This document shows, piece by piece, positions 26,493-38,959 of a stretch of 64,000 bases of DNA (positions within the stretch are counted from its first letter, which is position 1; each line of letters opens with the position of its first letter). Location of the stretch: contig NZ_JAQNDL010000001.1 in NCBI RefSeq assembly GCF_028368995.1, positions 4,056,001-4,120,000 on the forward strand. Direction: 5' to 3'. The translations under genes were made by a program, and so were the position numbers. The notes beneath the pieces are model-generated. The model ran no database searches and had not been told where the DNA came from. It was given only the letters and a program-made list of their open reading frames with translations. The DNA is from Nannocystis bainbridge (GTDB lineage Bacteria; Myxococcota_A; Polyangia; Nannocystales; Nannocystaceae).

Positions 26493-26774
26493 TCAGGCCT
26501 CGCCGCGTTCCTGCGCGATGACCTTGACGACCTCGCGCGCGACGTCGCCGACGGTGACCACGTGCTGGAACAGCTCCATCGGCATGGTGATGCCGAAGTG
26601 ATCCTCGAGGTCGGACACCATCTCGAAGCTCTGCATCGAGTCGAGCCGCAGGTCCTGGATCAGGTGCGACTGCTCGCTCACCGGAGCAGCTGGCTTTTCG
26701 GCCAGGTTCTCGTCGAAGTAGGCGTAGATCTTGGCGAGCACGGCTTCGTAGGTAGGTCTTGCGGCTTCAGTCAC
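26493..26774 (-). CDS. Acyl carrier protein
   Basis: Encodes 93 residues from a GTG at 26774, with GGGGAG just upstream as ribosome binding site. The phosphopantetheine attachment site is in LIQDLRLDSMQSFEMV, with the modified Ser at about residue 46 followed by Met, the D-S-M/L signature. The acidic helix II (DSMQSFEMVSDLEDHFGI) is the usual partner-binding surface. It should carry the acyl chain loaded by the adjacent fatty-acyl-AMP ligase. A palindrome copy (26689-26706) lies in its 5' half. Confidence 0.93.
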   Translation of the reverse strand: MTEAARPTYEAVLAKIYAYFDENLAEKPAAPVSEQSHLIQDLRLDSMQSFEMVSDLEDHFGITMPMELFQHVVTVGDVAREVVKVIAQERGEA

Positions 26775-26856
26775 GGCGCTCCCCGGAGTACCGGCGGCTA
26801 TATCGCAACTGGAGCCGCGCCGGAAGCCGCGCGCGCGCCGGCCACCGTTAGCGGGG

Positions 26857-27996
26857 TCACAGCGTGGTCTCGTACACGCGATACGTGGCGATCGGGTAGC
26901 CGCCCATGCTCTTCACCGCGGCGTTGACCCGGTCGTTGTCCTCGAGGGTCCAGCCGATCTGCCCCTCGGTCCAGCCGAGCCGGGCCGCGGCCCGGTGGGT
27001 GGCGAGGAACAGCAGCGTGTCGATGCCCTGGCCGCGGTAGGCGGCCTTGATCCCGAGCAGGATGAGCCGCCCCCCCTTGACGACCTTGCGCACCTTCAGG
27101 TCCCACAGGAGGCGCAGGACCCCGAACGGGAACAGCCGGCCGTCGAGCTTCTTCAGCACCGGGTTCACGTCGAGCACGGTGATCACGAACGCGACCGGCT
27201 CGCCCTTCACCTCGGCGATGATCGGCAGCCCGGGCTCGAGCACCATCTTGAGGTCCTTGGCGATGTGCAGGTACTCCTCGCGGCCGACCGGGACGAAGCC
27301 CCAGTTCTTCTCCCACGCGTCGTTCATCACCTCGAGCGAGCGCAGGACCTCGGCGTCCCAGTCGTCGAAGCGCATGTCGCGGACGGTGATGCCGCGCCGC
27401 GCGGCGACCTTGGCGGCGATCCGCTCGACGCGCTCGGGGATCGGTCGCTGCGGATCGACGCCCCAGTGCAGCAGGTCCTTGGCCTTGCGCAGACCTGTCC
27501 CTTGGAGCAGGCGGTCGTAGTACGGCGGGTTATACGGCATGTTGATGCCGGGGTCGCGGTCGAACCCCTCGATCAGCACGCCGGAGATGTAGTTCATCGA
27601 CAGCTCGAACGGGCCGATCATCGCGGTGCAGCCGCGGGCCGCGAGCCAGGCCTTGGCGACGTCGACCAGCGCCTGCGCGAGCGCGGGGTCGTCGGGGCAC
27701 TCGAACATGCCGAGGTAGCCGGTCTGCTCGCCATGGAATTTCACGAAGTCTTCGTCGCGTACGGCGGCGACCCGGGCGACGTCGCGCCCGTCCTTGCGCG
27801 CGATCCAGAACGCCGCCTGCGCGTGCTTGAAGAACGGGTTCTTGTCCGGGTTCAGATAGTCCCGCCGGTCCATCAACAGCGGCGGCACCCAGCGCGGGCT
27901 CGGGTGATGCTCGCGGTTGACGTACCAGGGCACCCGGATGAACCGCTCGACCAGCTTGCGGTCGCTGAGAGGGACTTCGATGAGCTCGAACGACAT
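26857..27996 (-). CDS. GNAT-fold acyltransferase-like protein of the FAAL-ACP cassette
   Basis: Encodes 379 residues from ATG 27996 (MSFELIEVP). The N-terminal half contains FIRVPWYVNREHHPSPRWVPP and GPFELSMNYISGVLIEGF, conserved in a family of about 375 residues found in myxobacteria and other bacteria, usually annotated only as an N-acetyltransferase-like protein. The C-terminal half has the GNAT beta strands with LILLGIKAAYRGQGIDTLL, an acyl-donor-binding motif A (RGQGID). Being first in a unit with an acyl carrier protein and a fatty-acyl-AMP ligase, it is a good candidate to transfer the ACP-bound acyl group to an amine, as FeeM-type N-acyl amino acid synthases do. That role is inference. 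Confidence 0.75.
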   Translation of the reverse strand: MSFELIEVPLSDRKLVERFIRVPWYVNREHHPSPRWVPPLLMDRRDYLNPDKNPFFKHAQAAFWIARKDGRDVARVAAVRDEDFVKFHGEQTGYLGMFECPDDPALAQALVDVAKAWLAARGCTAMIGPFELSMNYISGVLIEGFDRDPGINMPYNPPYYDRLLQGTGLRKAKDLLHWGVDPQRPIPERVERIAAKVAARRGITVRDMRFDDWDAEVLRSLEVMNDAWEKNWGFVPVGREEYLHIAKDLKMVLEPGLPIIAEVKGEPVAFVITVLDVNPVLKKLDGRLFPFGVLRLLWDLKVRKVVKGGRLILLGIKAAYRGQGIDTLLFLATHRAAARLGWTEGQIGWTLEDNDRVNAAVKSMGGYPIATYRVYETTL

Positions 27997-28394
27997 GGCG
28001 GCCTCGCAGCCGCGCGCAGCGGCCCGTACGAGCCGGGGGGCTACCGCCCGCCGCACTTCGCGTCAAGTGCGCAGAGGCCGCTCGAGCCCCGCGGGGGCAT
28101 CCCCCCGCGATCGCGAGGGCCTCGCGGGCTATCCTCGTCGCAGTGGCTGTCACGCTCGCGCGGTTTCAATTTCGACATGGCTCTTGGGTCATGTCCGAAA
28201 GAGCTGGCGAGCGCCCCGGCGCCGACGTCCGCGCGTTCTTCGCCGCCGCCCGTGCTGCCGCGCCGCGACGCGGGCACCCGCGCCGCAGCGGCCCGCCCTC
28301 GCCGGCGGACCGGCGCCCCGGCGCGGCGGTGGTAGCCCCTGCCGCGTCCCCTGCCACCTCGGCGGCTGCATCACCCCGTGGAAGCGAGTGAACC
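27997..28394. other. Divergent intergenic region with one palindrome
   Basis: About 400 bases separate the divergent GNAT-fold and fibro-slime genes. Short frames exist but are Arg/Ala/Pro-rich and lack ribosome binding sites. The only distinct element is a palindrome copy at 28176-28193 (CATG-GCTCTTGGGT-CATG) followed by a weaker box at 28204. Promoters for both genes should lie here, but I could not pick them out confidently. Confidence 0.45.
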
Positions 28395-29369
28395 ATGCGA
28401 CATGTCCTTAAGACCATCTTCTTCATCGCCCCGCTCCTGCCCGCCTGCGGCGACTCTGGCCAGGGCAAGGACCCGACCGACACCGGCTCGGGGCCCGGCA
28501 TCGACTCGCTGAACACGCTCGGCAGCGACGGCGCCAGCGACTCGACCGCGAGCGGCGGCGCCAGCGAGGCGACGACGGCCACCACCGACGGCGGCAGCGA
28601 GGGCTCGGCGACCGCGGCGACGGTGACGGCGAGCGAGCCGACGACCACCACCGCGACCACCGGCCCGGACGAGACGACCAGCACCTCGACGACCTTCCCG
28701 CAGACCGCCTCGTCGCTGCCGGACACCACCGGCTTCGAGCCGCCGCAGTGCGACCCGGTGATGAAGGCGACGGTCCGCGACTTCCGCACCAGCCACCCCG
28801 ACTTCGAGACCTTCGGCGGCGACGCGGCCTACGAGGGCCTGGTCCAGCAGGACCTCGGGCCCGACAGCAAGCCGGTCTACGCCCACCCCGGCGGCACGCC
28901 GCAGACCACCGGGCCGGCCGAGTTCGCCCAGTGGTACAACGACACGCCGGACGTCAACATGGCGTTCGAGATCGACATCCCGCTGACCGAGGTGTCGCCG
29001 GGTCAGTTCACCTACCAGAACAACGCCTTCTTCCCCATCGACGGCCAGGGCTGGGGCGACGAGGGCAACCCGCACAACTTCCACTTCACCACCGAGATCC
29101 ACACCGAGTTCACCTACCAGGGCGGCGAGGTGTTCACGTTCACCGGTGACGACGACCTGTGGCTGTTCATCAACGGCAAGCTGGCGATCGACCTCGGCGG
29201 CCTCCATCCGCAGCTGACCGACACCATCAGCCTCGACGAGAACGCCGGTTATCTCGGGATCACGATCGGCCAGAATTACACGATGGACATCTTCCACGCC
29301 GAGCGGCACACCACCGACTCGAACTTCCGCATCGACACCAGCATCCAGTGCTTCGTCATCCCCGGCTGA
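28395..29369 (+). CDS. Fibro-slime domain lipoprotein
   Basis: Encodes 324 residues. The signal peptide ends in LLPACGDS, a lipobox, followed by a Ser/Thr/Gly linker to about residue 115. The rest matches the fibro-slime domain (first described in Fibrobacter and Dictyostelium-type proteins, related to PA14): VRDFRTSHPDFE, YNDTPDVNMAFEIDIPL, FFPIDGQGWGDEG, then FTFTGDDDLWLFINGKLAIDLGG. PA14-like domains bind calcium and carbohydrate, so a surface adhesion role is likely. The start codon is followed directly by a palindrome copy (28401-28418), which encodes HVLKTI of the signal peptide. Confidence 0.9.
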   Translation: MRHVLKTIFFIAPLLPACGDSGQGKDPTDTGSGPGIDSLNTLGSDGASDSTASGGASEATTATTDGGSEGSATAATVTASEPTTTTATTGPDETTSTSTTFPQTASSLPDTTGFEPPQCDPVMKATVRDFRTSHPDFETFGGDAAYEGLVQQDLGPDSKPVYAHPGGTPQTTGPAEFAQWYNDTPDVNMAFEIDIPLTEVSPGQFTYQNNAFFPIDGQGWGDEGNPHNFHFTTEIHTEFTYQGGEVFTFTGDDDLWLFINGKLAIDLGGLHPQLTDTISLDENAGYLGITIGQNYTMDIFHAERHTTDSNFRIDTSIQCFVIPG

Positions 29370-29494
29370 TTGCGGCCTAATACGCGGTGGGCTTCGGATG
29401 CCGAAGCTCACGCCGGATTTCGCTCGTAGCGGGCTGAACTACGCGGGAAAATTGTGTGCTCTTGGCCCCGGCTCCGTCGACGACGGACCTCAGG

Positions 29495-31009
29495 ATGGAC
29501 CCCTTGAAGCACACGATCGCTCCCCCCCGCGCGGCCGCGCTCCTCGCAGCCGGTATTGGCCTCTTCTCCCTCACCGCTTGCGGCGACGACTCCGACCCAC
29601 TGCTGTCGGCCTCCGCGACGCTCTCCGCGGGCCCGACCTCGAACCCGGGCACCAGCAACCCATCGTCCGGCGCTTCGACCGACGACCCCACCGGCGGCAC
29701 CACTGGCGACCCCACCGAGGGCGGCACGGGTGACACCGAAGACACGACCGGCGAGCCGCAGGACGGCCCGCACGCGCTCGGCACCATCTTCCTCGGCGAG
29801 AGCCACCCGGCCGCCGGCGGCAGCATCTCCCCGGCCGTGTCCGCGAGCTTCGTCCCCGACGCCGGCACCGGCGCGGGCCAGGGCTGTACCGAGAGCGTCG
29901 CCGGCTGTCAGTTGGCGCTCGTGCCCGACTGTGGCAGCGGCTGCGACGCCGACGAGTACTGCGGCTTCGACGACAGCTGCGACGCGACATGCCTGCGGAT
30001 CTGCGACGCCCAGTGCGGCGCCGACGAGGTCTGTTACTTCCCGGCCCCGAACACGCCCGGCTGCAAGAAGATCGAGTCGTTCGACGCCGGCGCGCTGACC
30101 TTCCTCGGCACGCCGATCGCGATCACTCTGTTCCCGCCGTACGCCTTCATGAGCGACGACAACGCCGCGCCGTTCGCCCCCGGCGGCACGGCCAAGGTGC
30201 AGGCGTCGGGCGCCAGCAACGCCGGCTTCGAGGCATTCGAGAAGGAGTTCACGGGCACGGCGTTCATCCAGACCAGCCCGAAGCTCGATGCCCTCGACTT
30301 CGCCCAGGTGTTCGGCGACGGCCCGCTGCCGGTGCGCTGGACCCCCGGCGACGGCGAGGTCACGATCACCGCGACCGTCACCTCCAGCGACTTCGCCGTC
30401 GGCACCGTCACCTGCAAGGCCGACGATGCCAGCGGCAAGTTCGACCTCCCGCGCGCGGCGCTCGAGGCGGCGGTCGACGGCGACCCGGCGGTCAACATCG
30501 CCGTGTCGGTGCAGCGCCAGCGCGTCGACGTGTACAAGGACCTGGCCACCAAGGGCGAGCTCACCGGCGTCACCGTGCAGCCGGTCGGCCACCTGCGCAT
30601 CGTCACCAGCTCGACCGAGTTCCACGCGTTCCAGGGCTGCAACCCCGGCGAGGCGGTGTGCAACAACACCTGCGTCGACGTGCAGTACGACGCCGCCAAC
30701 TGCGGCGGCTGCGGCAAGGCCTGCAGCGGCGACGACAGCTGCATCGAGGGCACCTGCAACGGCATCGAAGCCTGCAACGCCTGCGCCGCGGACTCCATGA
30801 CCGGCGGCTGCAAGGCCGAGAACGACGCTTGCGCCGCCAACGCGGCCTGCAAGGCGCTCGAGACCTGCATCGCCGGCTGCCAGGACCAGGAGTGCCTCTA
30901 CATGTGCGGCATGAACGTCGAGACCGCGACGATCGACCTCTACAACGCGCAGATCCAGTGCCTCTGCGACGAGGTGTGCGTCGGCGAGTGCAACGGTCTG
31001 TGCAGCTGA
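29495..31009 (+). CDS. Cys-rich lipoprotein, unknown
   Basis: Encodes 504 residues from ATG 29495. The signal peptide ends in LFSLTACGDD. A Gly/Thr/Ser linker extends to about residue 90. A Cys-rich module follows (CGSGCDADEYCGFDDSC, then CLRICDAQCGADEVC), next a 200-residue domain without Cys, and a C-terminal block with CGGCGKACSGDDSCIEG and about 18 further Cys. The last block resembles short myxobacterial Cys-rich stalk repeats (CVDxxxDxxNCGGCGKxC). It is probably a disulphide-bonded surface protein; function unknown. It ends convergently with the gamma-carbonic-anhydrase-like gene across a strong hairpin. Confidence 0.72.
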   Translation: MDPLKHTIAPPRAAALLAAGIGLFSLTACGDDSDPLLSASATLSAGPTSNPGTSNPSSGASTDDPTGGTTGDPTEGGTGDTEDTTGEPQDGPHALGTIFLGESHPAAGGSISPAVSASFVPDAGTGAGQGCTESVAGCQLALVPDCGSGCDADEYCGFDDSCDATCLRICDAQCGADEVCYFPAPNTPGCKKIESFDAGALTFLGTPIAITLFPPYAFMSDDNAAPFAPGGTAKVQASGASNAGFEAFEKEFTGTAFIQTSPKLDALDFAQVFGDGPLPVRWTPGDGEVTITATVTSSDFAVGTVTCKADDASGKFDLPRAALEAAVDGDPAVNIAVSVQRQRVDVYKDLATKGELTGVTVQPVGHLRIVTSSTEFHAFQGCNPGEAVCNNTCVDVQYDAANCGGCGKACSGDDSCIEGTCNGIEACNACAADSMTGGCKAENDACAANAACKALETCIAGCQDQECLYMCGMNVETATIDLYNAQIQCLCDEVCVGECNGLCS

Positions 31010-31021
31010 GCCGATGCCCGT

Positions 31022-31045
31022 GCGCCTGTCCGTCGGGACAGGCGC
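31022..31045. repeat. Exact consensus palindrome, 10-bp stem hairpin at convergent ends
   Basis: GCGCCTGTCC and GGACAGGCGC form a perfect 10-bp stem around the loop GTCG. The core CCTGTCC-N4-GGACAGG fits the window-wide consensus completely. It lies 12 bases after the stop of the Cys-rich lipoprotein gene and before the converging stop at 31088. A second copy (31092-31109) follows within the next gene's 3' end. Confidence 0.75.
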
Positions 31046-31087
31046 GCGGCGCCCCGCCCTGATCACCGGCTCACGCGCGGGCCCGAA

Positions 31088-31606
31088 TCAACCTGACCGT
31101 TCGGCCAGGTACTCGGCGGCCCGCTTGACGTAGACCGTCCAGGCGTACTCGATCCACTCGCGGTCCTTGGCCGTGAGCTGGCGGACCACCCGGAACGGGT
31201 TGCCCATCACCATCTCGCCCGAGCGCACGACCTTGCCGGGCGGGATCAGCGTGCCGGCGCCGACGAACGACCACGGCTCGACGACCGCGTTGTCGAGCAC
31301 GATCGAGCCCATGCCGACGAGGCAGTCGTCCCCGATCGTGCAGCCGTGGAGGATGACCTTGTGGCCGACGGTGACGCGCGCGCCGACGCTGGTGTGCGAG
31401 ACGCCCTCGGTCGCGTGGATCACCGTGCCGTCCTGGATCGACGTGTCGGAGCCGATCACGATCGCCCCGTCGTCGCCGCGCAGCACCGCCGCCGGCCAGA
31501 TCGAGGCGCGCGGGCCGACGACGACGTCGCCGATCAGCGTCGCCGCCTCGTGCACGAACGCGGTCGGGGCGACCTGGGGCCGGATGCCGCGGAGCTTCTC
31601 CAGCAT
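31088..31606 (-). CDS. Gamma-carbonic-anhydrase-like left-handed beta-helix protein
   Basis: Encodes 172 residues from ATG 31606 (MLEKLRGI). Hexapeptide repeats build a left-handed beta helix: ATLIGDVVVGPRASIWPAAVLRGD, IVIGSDTSIQDGTVIHA and VTVGHKVILHGCTIGDDCLVGMGS. The metal-binding His residues of the gamma-carbonic-anhydrase/YrdA group are present in IHA, GHK and LHGC positions. The family is often called CaiE/PaaY/YrdA; some members hydrate CO2 and others lack activity. It lies just downstream of the Ser/Thr kinase gene, with 26 bases between, so the pair is probably co-transcribed. Confidence 0.9.
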   Translation of the reverse strand: MLEKLRGIRPQVAPTAFVHEAATLIGDVVVGPRASIWPAAVLRGDDGAIVIGSDTSIQDGTVIHATEGVSHTSVGARVTVGHKVILHGCTIGDDCLVGMGSIVLDNAVVEPWSFVGAGTLIPPGKVVRSGEMVMGNPFRVVRQLTAKDREWIEYAWTVYVKRAAEYLAERSG

Positions 31607-31619
31607 GGCGCCTCGCGTA

Positions 31620-31637
31620 CCTGGCCGAAGGGTCAGG
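31620..31637. repeat. Palindrome overlapping the kinase stop codon
   Basis: CCTG-GCCGAAGGGT-CAGG spans the stop codon of the kinase gene (31633-31635), between two co-directional genes. The two boxes keep the 14-bp spacing. Confidence 0.55.
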
Positions 31638-33084
31638 TAAGGACCAGGAAGGCGACCACGCCGCCGCCCACCAGCAGCAGCACGAGGACGATGATCCACG
31701 CCGAGCCGCCCTCGCCCTTGTTGGTGGGCTCGGGGGGCCGGGCGGTGCGCGGGTCGGGCGGGATGGTGCGGTTGCCCGGCGGCGGGCGCTTGGGCAGCTT
31801 GTTGTCGCCGCCCGGCGAGGTCTTCGGCCGCGGGTTGTCCTTGCCGAGCCCGAGCTGGTCGACCAGGGGCTGGTCGTTCTTGTCGGGCAGCGGCTCGGTC
31901 GGGGTCGGCGACAGGCCCAGGCGGTTCGGCGTGACCCCGCCCGGCGCCGGCGTGAACACGTCGACGTCGAGCGGCTGGCTCGGGTCGTGCTGCTGCTGCT
32001 CGCCGAGCGTGACGACCGGCTGCGCGCCCGCGGAGGCCTCTTTCTTGTCCTCCTGGCCGAGCGAGCGGAAGTGCAGCATCTCCTCGTTGATGAGGTTGAT
32101 GATGAGGTTGTTGCCGCCGGGCGAGCGCTCCTGCTGGGCCTTGTTCTCGGCCTGGCGCCGCTCCGCCTCCTGCTCCTCGCGGATCGGGCGGCAGAAGTCG
32201 ATCATGTCGCGCGCCGAGACCTTGAGCCGGTGCGTGAACAGGAACCCGAGCAGCCCCTCGGCGAAGTCGTCGGCGGTCTGATAGCGCTGCGAGATGTCCT
32301 TGTGCAGGGCCTTGAACAGCACCTGCTCGAGGTCCTCGGGCACGTTCGGGTTGTACTGGCGGATGCTCGGGACCTCGCCCGCGCGGACCAGGGCGATCGT
32401 CTCGTAGTCGTTCTTGCCGCGGAACAGCCGCCGGCCGGTCAGCATCTCGAAGCCGAGGATGCCCGCCGCGTAGAGGTCGGCGCGCGCGTCGATCTCCTCG
32501 GCGCGAGCTGCCTCAGGGGACAGGTAGCTGTACTTGCCCTTGACCACGCCCGGGTCGGTCGACTCGAGCTGCGTGGTCGCCTTGGCCAGGCCGAAGTCCG
32601 TCAGCTTGACCTCGCCGTTCCACGAGATCAGGATGTTCGGCGGCGAGATGTCGCGGTGGATGATGCCGAGCGGCCGCCCGGTCTCGCTGTCCGGGAGGCG
32701 GTGGGCGTACGACAGGCCCTTCAGCACCTCGTTGAGGATGAAGACGGTGAGCGGCACCGGCATCGGCCCGCCGCGCTTCACCTGGCTCTCGAGCAGCGTC
32801 TTCATGTTTATGCCATGGACGAAGTCCATGACGATGAAGTAGGTGCTGTCGCTCTCGCCGATGTCGAAGACGGAGACGATGTTCGCGTGGGCCAGCCGCA
32901 GGCTCAGCCGGGCCTCGTCGAGGAACATGCGGACGAACCGCTGATCCTTGATGAGGCCGGGAAGGATGCGCTTGATGGCGACCTTCTTCTTGAAGCCCGC
33001 CATCGACTCGGCCTCGGCGACGTACACCTCGGCCATGCCGCCGGCGTCGAGCTTGAAGAGGGGTCGGTAGCGTTGCGAGGTCAT
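31633..33084 (-). CDS. Eukaryotic-like Ser/Thr protein kinase with C-terminal membrane anchor
   Basis: Encodes 483 residues. Kinase domain about 5-290: glycine loop LDAGGMAEVYVAE, ATP-binding Lys 38 in KKVAIKRI, catalytic HRDISPPN (143-150) and metal-binding DFG (163-165). The activation segment GVVKGKYSYLSPEA is present. Catalytic residues look intact, so it should be an active kinase. Residues 300-460 are a Pro/Gln/Gly-rich flexible region. A transmembrane helix (IIVLVLLLVGGGVVAFLV) lies at the extreme C-terminus with almost no residues beyond it. Such a tail-anchored kinase without an extracellular sensor suggests activation by partners. Myxobacteria encode many such kinases. A palindrome copy (32507-32524) lies in the coding region. 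Confidence 0.93.
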   Translation of the reverse strand: MTSQRYRPLFKLDAGGMAEVYVAEAESMAGFKKKVAIKRILPGLIKDQRFVRMFLDEARLSLRLAHANIVSVFDIGESDSTYFIVMDFVHGINMKTLLESQVKRGGPMPVPLTVFILNEVLKGLSYAHRLPDSETGRPLGIIHRDISPPNILISWNGEVKLTDFGLAKATTQLESTDPGVVKGKYSYLSPEAARAEEIDARADLYAAGILGFEMLTGRRLFRGKNDYETIALVRAGEVPSIRQYNPNVPEDLEQVLFKALHKDISQRYQTADDFAEGLLGFLFTHRLKVSARDMIDFCRPIREEQEAERRQAENKAQQERSPGGNNLIINLINEEMLHFRSLGQEDKKEASAGAQPVVTLGEQQQHDPSQPLDVDVFTPAPGGVTPNRLGLSPTPTEPLPDKNDQPLVDQLGLGKDNPRPKTSPGGDNKLPKRPPPGNRTIPPDPRTARPPEPTNKGEGGSAWIIVLVLLLVGGGVVAFLVLT

Positions 33085-33217
33085 GACGGCGCGGAGTTTT
33101 CGGCGGGTCGGCCCTGTCGGGCAGAGAAATATTCAATCTCGCGGAGCGTGCAAATCGCGGTGACAAACCGCGAAAACGCGAGGCAGTGTAACAAAGGTTT
33201 CGGCTCCAGGGCGCGCA

Positions 33218-34537
33218 TCATCCGGGCCCGGGCCGCGGGGCCGGAACCGCCGCCGGCTGCCGAACAGGCGGTCCGGCGGGCGCTGTCGAGCTTGTCTGCG
33301 CGCGCGGCGGATCGTACTGGGTGAGCACCAGCCGTACGACACCGAACCAGATGTCGCTCTCCACGGCCAGCGGGATGCGGCGACCATCGGCGCTCACCCA
33401 AACCCGCATTTTATACGCTTTTTTGCCGGGAATTGCAGCGCCGTAGCGGTCGACGCGGGTGATCGTCCCCTCGAATTGTTGCACCTGGTCGGGAGCGATC
33501 CCCAGGGCCGTACCGATCGGCGGCATCCCGTCGAACCGGACCATCCCCTTGCCGGTGATGTCGACGCGCAGCAGCACCGTGCCGTCGAGCCCGTACGCCT
33601 TGACCTTCTCGCCCGGCTTGAGCTCGAGCGAGCGGACCCACGCCATGATCGACAGCGGGTCGAAGGTGTCGACCGGCAGCCGCCGCCGCTGCGTCGACGA
33701 CCGCTCGTCGCGCTTGTCGGCGATCTCGACGAAGCCGCGGCCGAAGAACGTGGTGGTCGTCTCGCGCCGCTTGTACGAGCCGGGCAGGCCCTCGCGGCGG
33801 GTGATCGAGCCGGTCTCGAGCGGCGCGCCGGTGGTGGCGTCGACGTAGGCGGCCATGTCGTAGACGAGGGTGGTGAGCAGGGCGACGACGCCGCTGGTGC
33901 GGGCGAAGCCCTCGAGGCGGACGCGGTCGGGCGAGCCGTTCGGGCCCGGCTCGCGGGCGACGACCCCCGCCTCGGCGATGCCGGTCGGGTTGCCGCCAAA
34001 GATGATGTCGTACTTGAACTTCTCGCCGGGCTGCAGCGTGAAGCCGAAGTCCGGCGGCCGCGGCGAGGCCCGCAGCCGCCGCGAACGGTCGATCAGCGGC
34101 GGCCGCGACAGCTCACCGCTGCGCCCGACCAGCGGCGACAGCCCCTGCTCGTCGCGCCCCTGCACGAGGGCGTTCGGCGGCTCGACGCGCGGCAGCCGAG
34201 ACCCATCTGTTGCAAAAAATCCGAGGTCGATCTCCGGCGCCGCCAGGCGACCCTCGGGCCGCGGTGCAGGCTCCGGCGGGGGCTCGCTGCGCGGCTGCTT
34301 CGACGGCGTGATGCGAACCGCCTTGTCCGGCGCGGCGGACCCGGTGGTCGCAGGCGTCGTCGTCGCCGGCGTGGGGCTCGCCGGCGCTTCGCTCGGCGCG
34401 GCGCGAGCATCGGCGTCACGCGGCATGCTCCAGGTGACCGCGCCCGCGGAGGCGCACAGCACCGATGTAGCGAGGGCCGCGAGGGCCGCGCTCAAGGTCG
34501 CGCGTGTAGGCCGCGGGTGAGGAGGGCGCTTCGTCAT
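33218..34537 (-). CDS. DUF3108 exported protein
   Basis: Encodes 439 residues from ATG 34537, only about 15-56 bases from the divergent pdxA start. The N-terminus has a hydrophobic segment (ATLSAALAALATSVLCASAGA) fitting a signal peptide. A Pro/Ala/Thr-rich linker extends to about residue 105. The C-terminal 270 residues match DUF3108: FKYDIIFGGNPTGIAEAG, LVYDMAAYVDATTGAP, DTFDPLSIMAWVRSLELKPGE and RVWVSADGRRIPLAVES. Family members are periplasmic beta-rich proteins of unknown biochemical role. The downstream gene on this strand is the kinase, 133 bases away, which probably has its own AT-richer promoter. Confidence 0.85.
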   Translation of the reverse strand: MTKRPPHPRPTRATLSAALAALATSVLCASAGAVTWSMPRDADARAAPSEAPASPTPATTTPATTGSAAPDKAVRITPSKQPRSEPPPEPAPRPEGRLAAPEIDLGFFATDGSRLPRVEPPNALVQGRDEQGLSPLVGRSGELSRPPLIDRSRRLRASPRPPDFGFTLQPGEKFKYDIIFGGNPTGIAEAGVVAREPGPNGSPDRVRLEGFARTSGVVALLTTLVYDMAAYVDATTGAPLETGSITRREGLPGSYKRRETTTTFFGRGFVEIADKRDERSSTQRRRLPVDTFDPLSIMAWVRSLELKPGEKVKAYGLDGTVLLRVDITGKGMVRFDGMPPIGTALGIAPDQVQQFEGTITRVDRYGAAIPGKKAYKMRVWVSADGRRIPLAVESDIWFGVVRLVLTQYDPPRAQTSSTAPAGPPVRQPAAVPAPRPGPG

Positions 34538-34593
34538 GACGCGAGGCAAAGATGGTAGAGTGCCGGCCCTTTTCCGCCAACTTCAGGGAGCGC

Positions 34594-35531
34594 TTGAGTA
34601 CCGCACTGCCAGCTGTGCCGCACCTCGTGGTGACGCAAGGCGACCCCGAGGGGATCGGCCCGGAGCTGTTGCTCCGGCTGGGTGACGCCGGCGCGCTCCG
34701 CACAGGAGATCGCGTCGTGGCCGATCGCGAGCGCCTGGTCGGGCTCGCGCGCGCCCTCGCCACCCCGTGGGCGACCCGCGGCCTCGAGGCGATCGCCCCG
34801 CTGGTCGACGACGTGCGCGGCGGTCAGGTCGCGGCGCTGGTCCGCGGCGTCGACCTCGTGCTCGAGCACCCGGGCGCCGCGCTGGTGACCGCGCCGATCG
34901 ACAAGGCCGCGTGCAAGGCCGAGGGCTTCGTTTTCCCCGGTCACACCGAGTACCTGGCCCACCGCGCCGGCGTCGACGACTTCGCGATGTTGATGATCGG
35001 CCCGCGCCTGCGCGTGGTGCCGGTGACGATCCACGTGCCGCTGCGCGCGGTGCCCGAGCTGCTGACGCCGGCCGCGATCGTGCGCTGCGGCAAGCTGCTG
35101 GCGCGCACGCTGGTGCATCACCTCGGCCTCCCGGGCCCGCGGATCGGGGTGCTCGGCCTCAACCCGCACGCCGGCGAGCGCGGCATGCTCGGCGACGAGG
35201 AGTTCCGGATCGTCGCCCCCGCGATCGCCGAGCTGACGGCGTGGGCCGCCGCGGAGGCGCTGCCGTGCAGCTTCGTCGGCCCGCTCGCGGCCGACACCGC
35301 GTTCGTCACCCACCTCGATGGCGGCCTCGACGGCCTGCTCGCCATGTACCACGACCAGGGCCTGGGGCCCTTCAAGCTGCTGCACATGCGCGACGGCGTC
35401 AACATGACCCTCGGGCTCCCGTTCACCCGCACCTCGCCCGACCACGGCACCGCGCGTGACATCGCGGGCCGCGGGGTCGCCGATCCCAGCAGCATGCTGG
35501 CGGCCGTCGCCCTCGCTCGGGGACATGTACC

Positions 35532-35535
<4 letters not shown>
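34594..35535 (+). CDS. pdxA: 4-hydroxythreonine-4-phosphate dehydrogenase
   Basis: Catalyses NAD-dependent oxidation of 4-phosphohydroxy-L-threonine in vitamin B6 synthesis. The protein opens with VTQGDPEGIGPELLLR, the family N-terminal signature. Metal and substrate residues are seen in TAPIDKAACKAEGFVFPGHTEYLA, GLNPHAGERG and MYHDQGLGPFKLL. A TTG at 34594 after CAGGGAG gives a start close to the signature; an ATG at 34552 in frame would add 14 residues and cannot be excluded. The stop codon overlaps the uvrA start (ATGA), a sign of translational coupling. A palindrome copy spans that junction. Confidence 0.93.
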
Positions 35536-38899
<3,364 letters not shown>

Positions 38900-38909
<10 letters not shown>

Positions 38910-38959
38910 AGAGCATGTCCGACGGGGCATGTCGCCGAGGACATCCCCTGTGGGCCACG
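38900..38959. repeat. Palindrome array, 5 boxes, at uvrA/Hcp convergent ends
   Basis: Boxes CATG, CATG, CATG, CATC and CACG start at 38900, 38914, 38928, 38942 and 38956, all 14 bp apart. The first lies in the last codons of uvrA and the last abuts the stop of the converging Hcp-like gene. Cores include TCCGACGGGG and TCGCCGAGGA. Confidence 0.7.
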
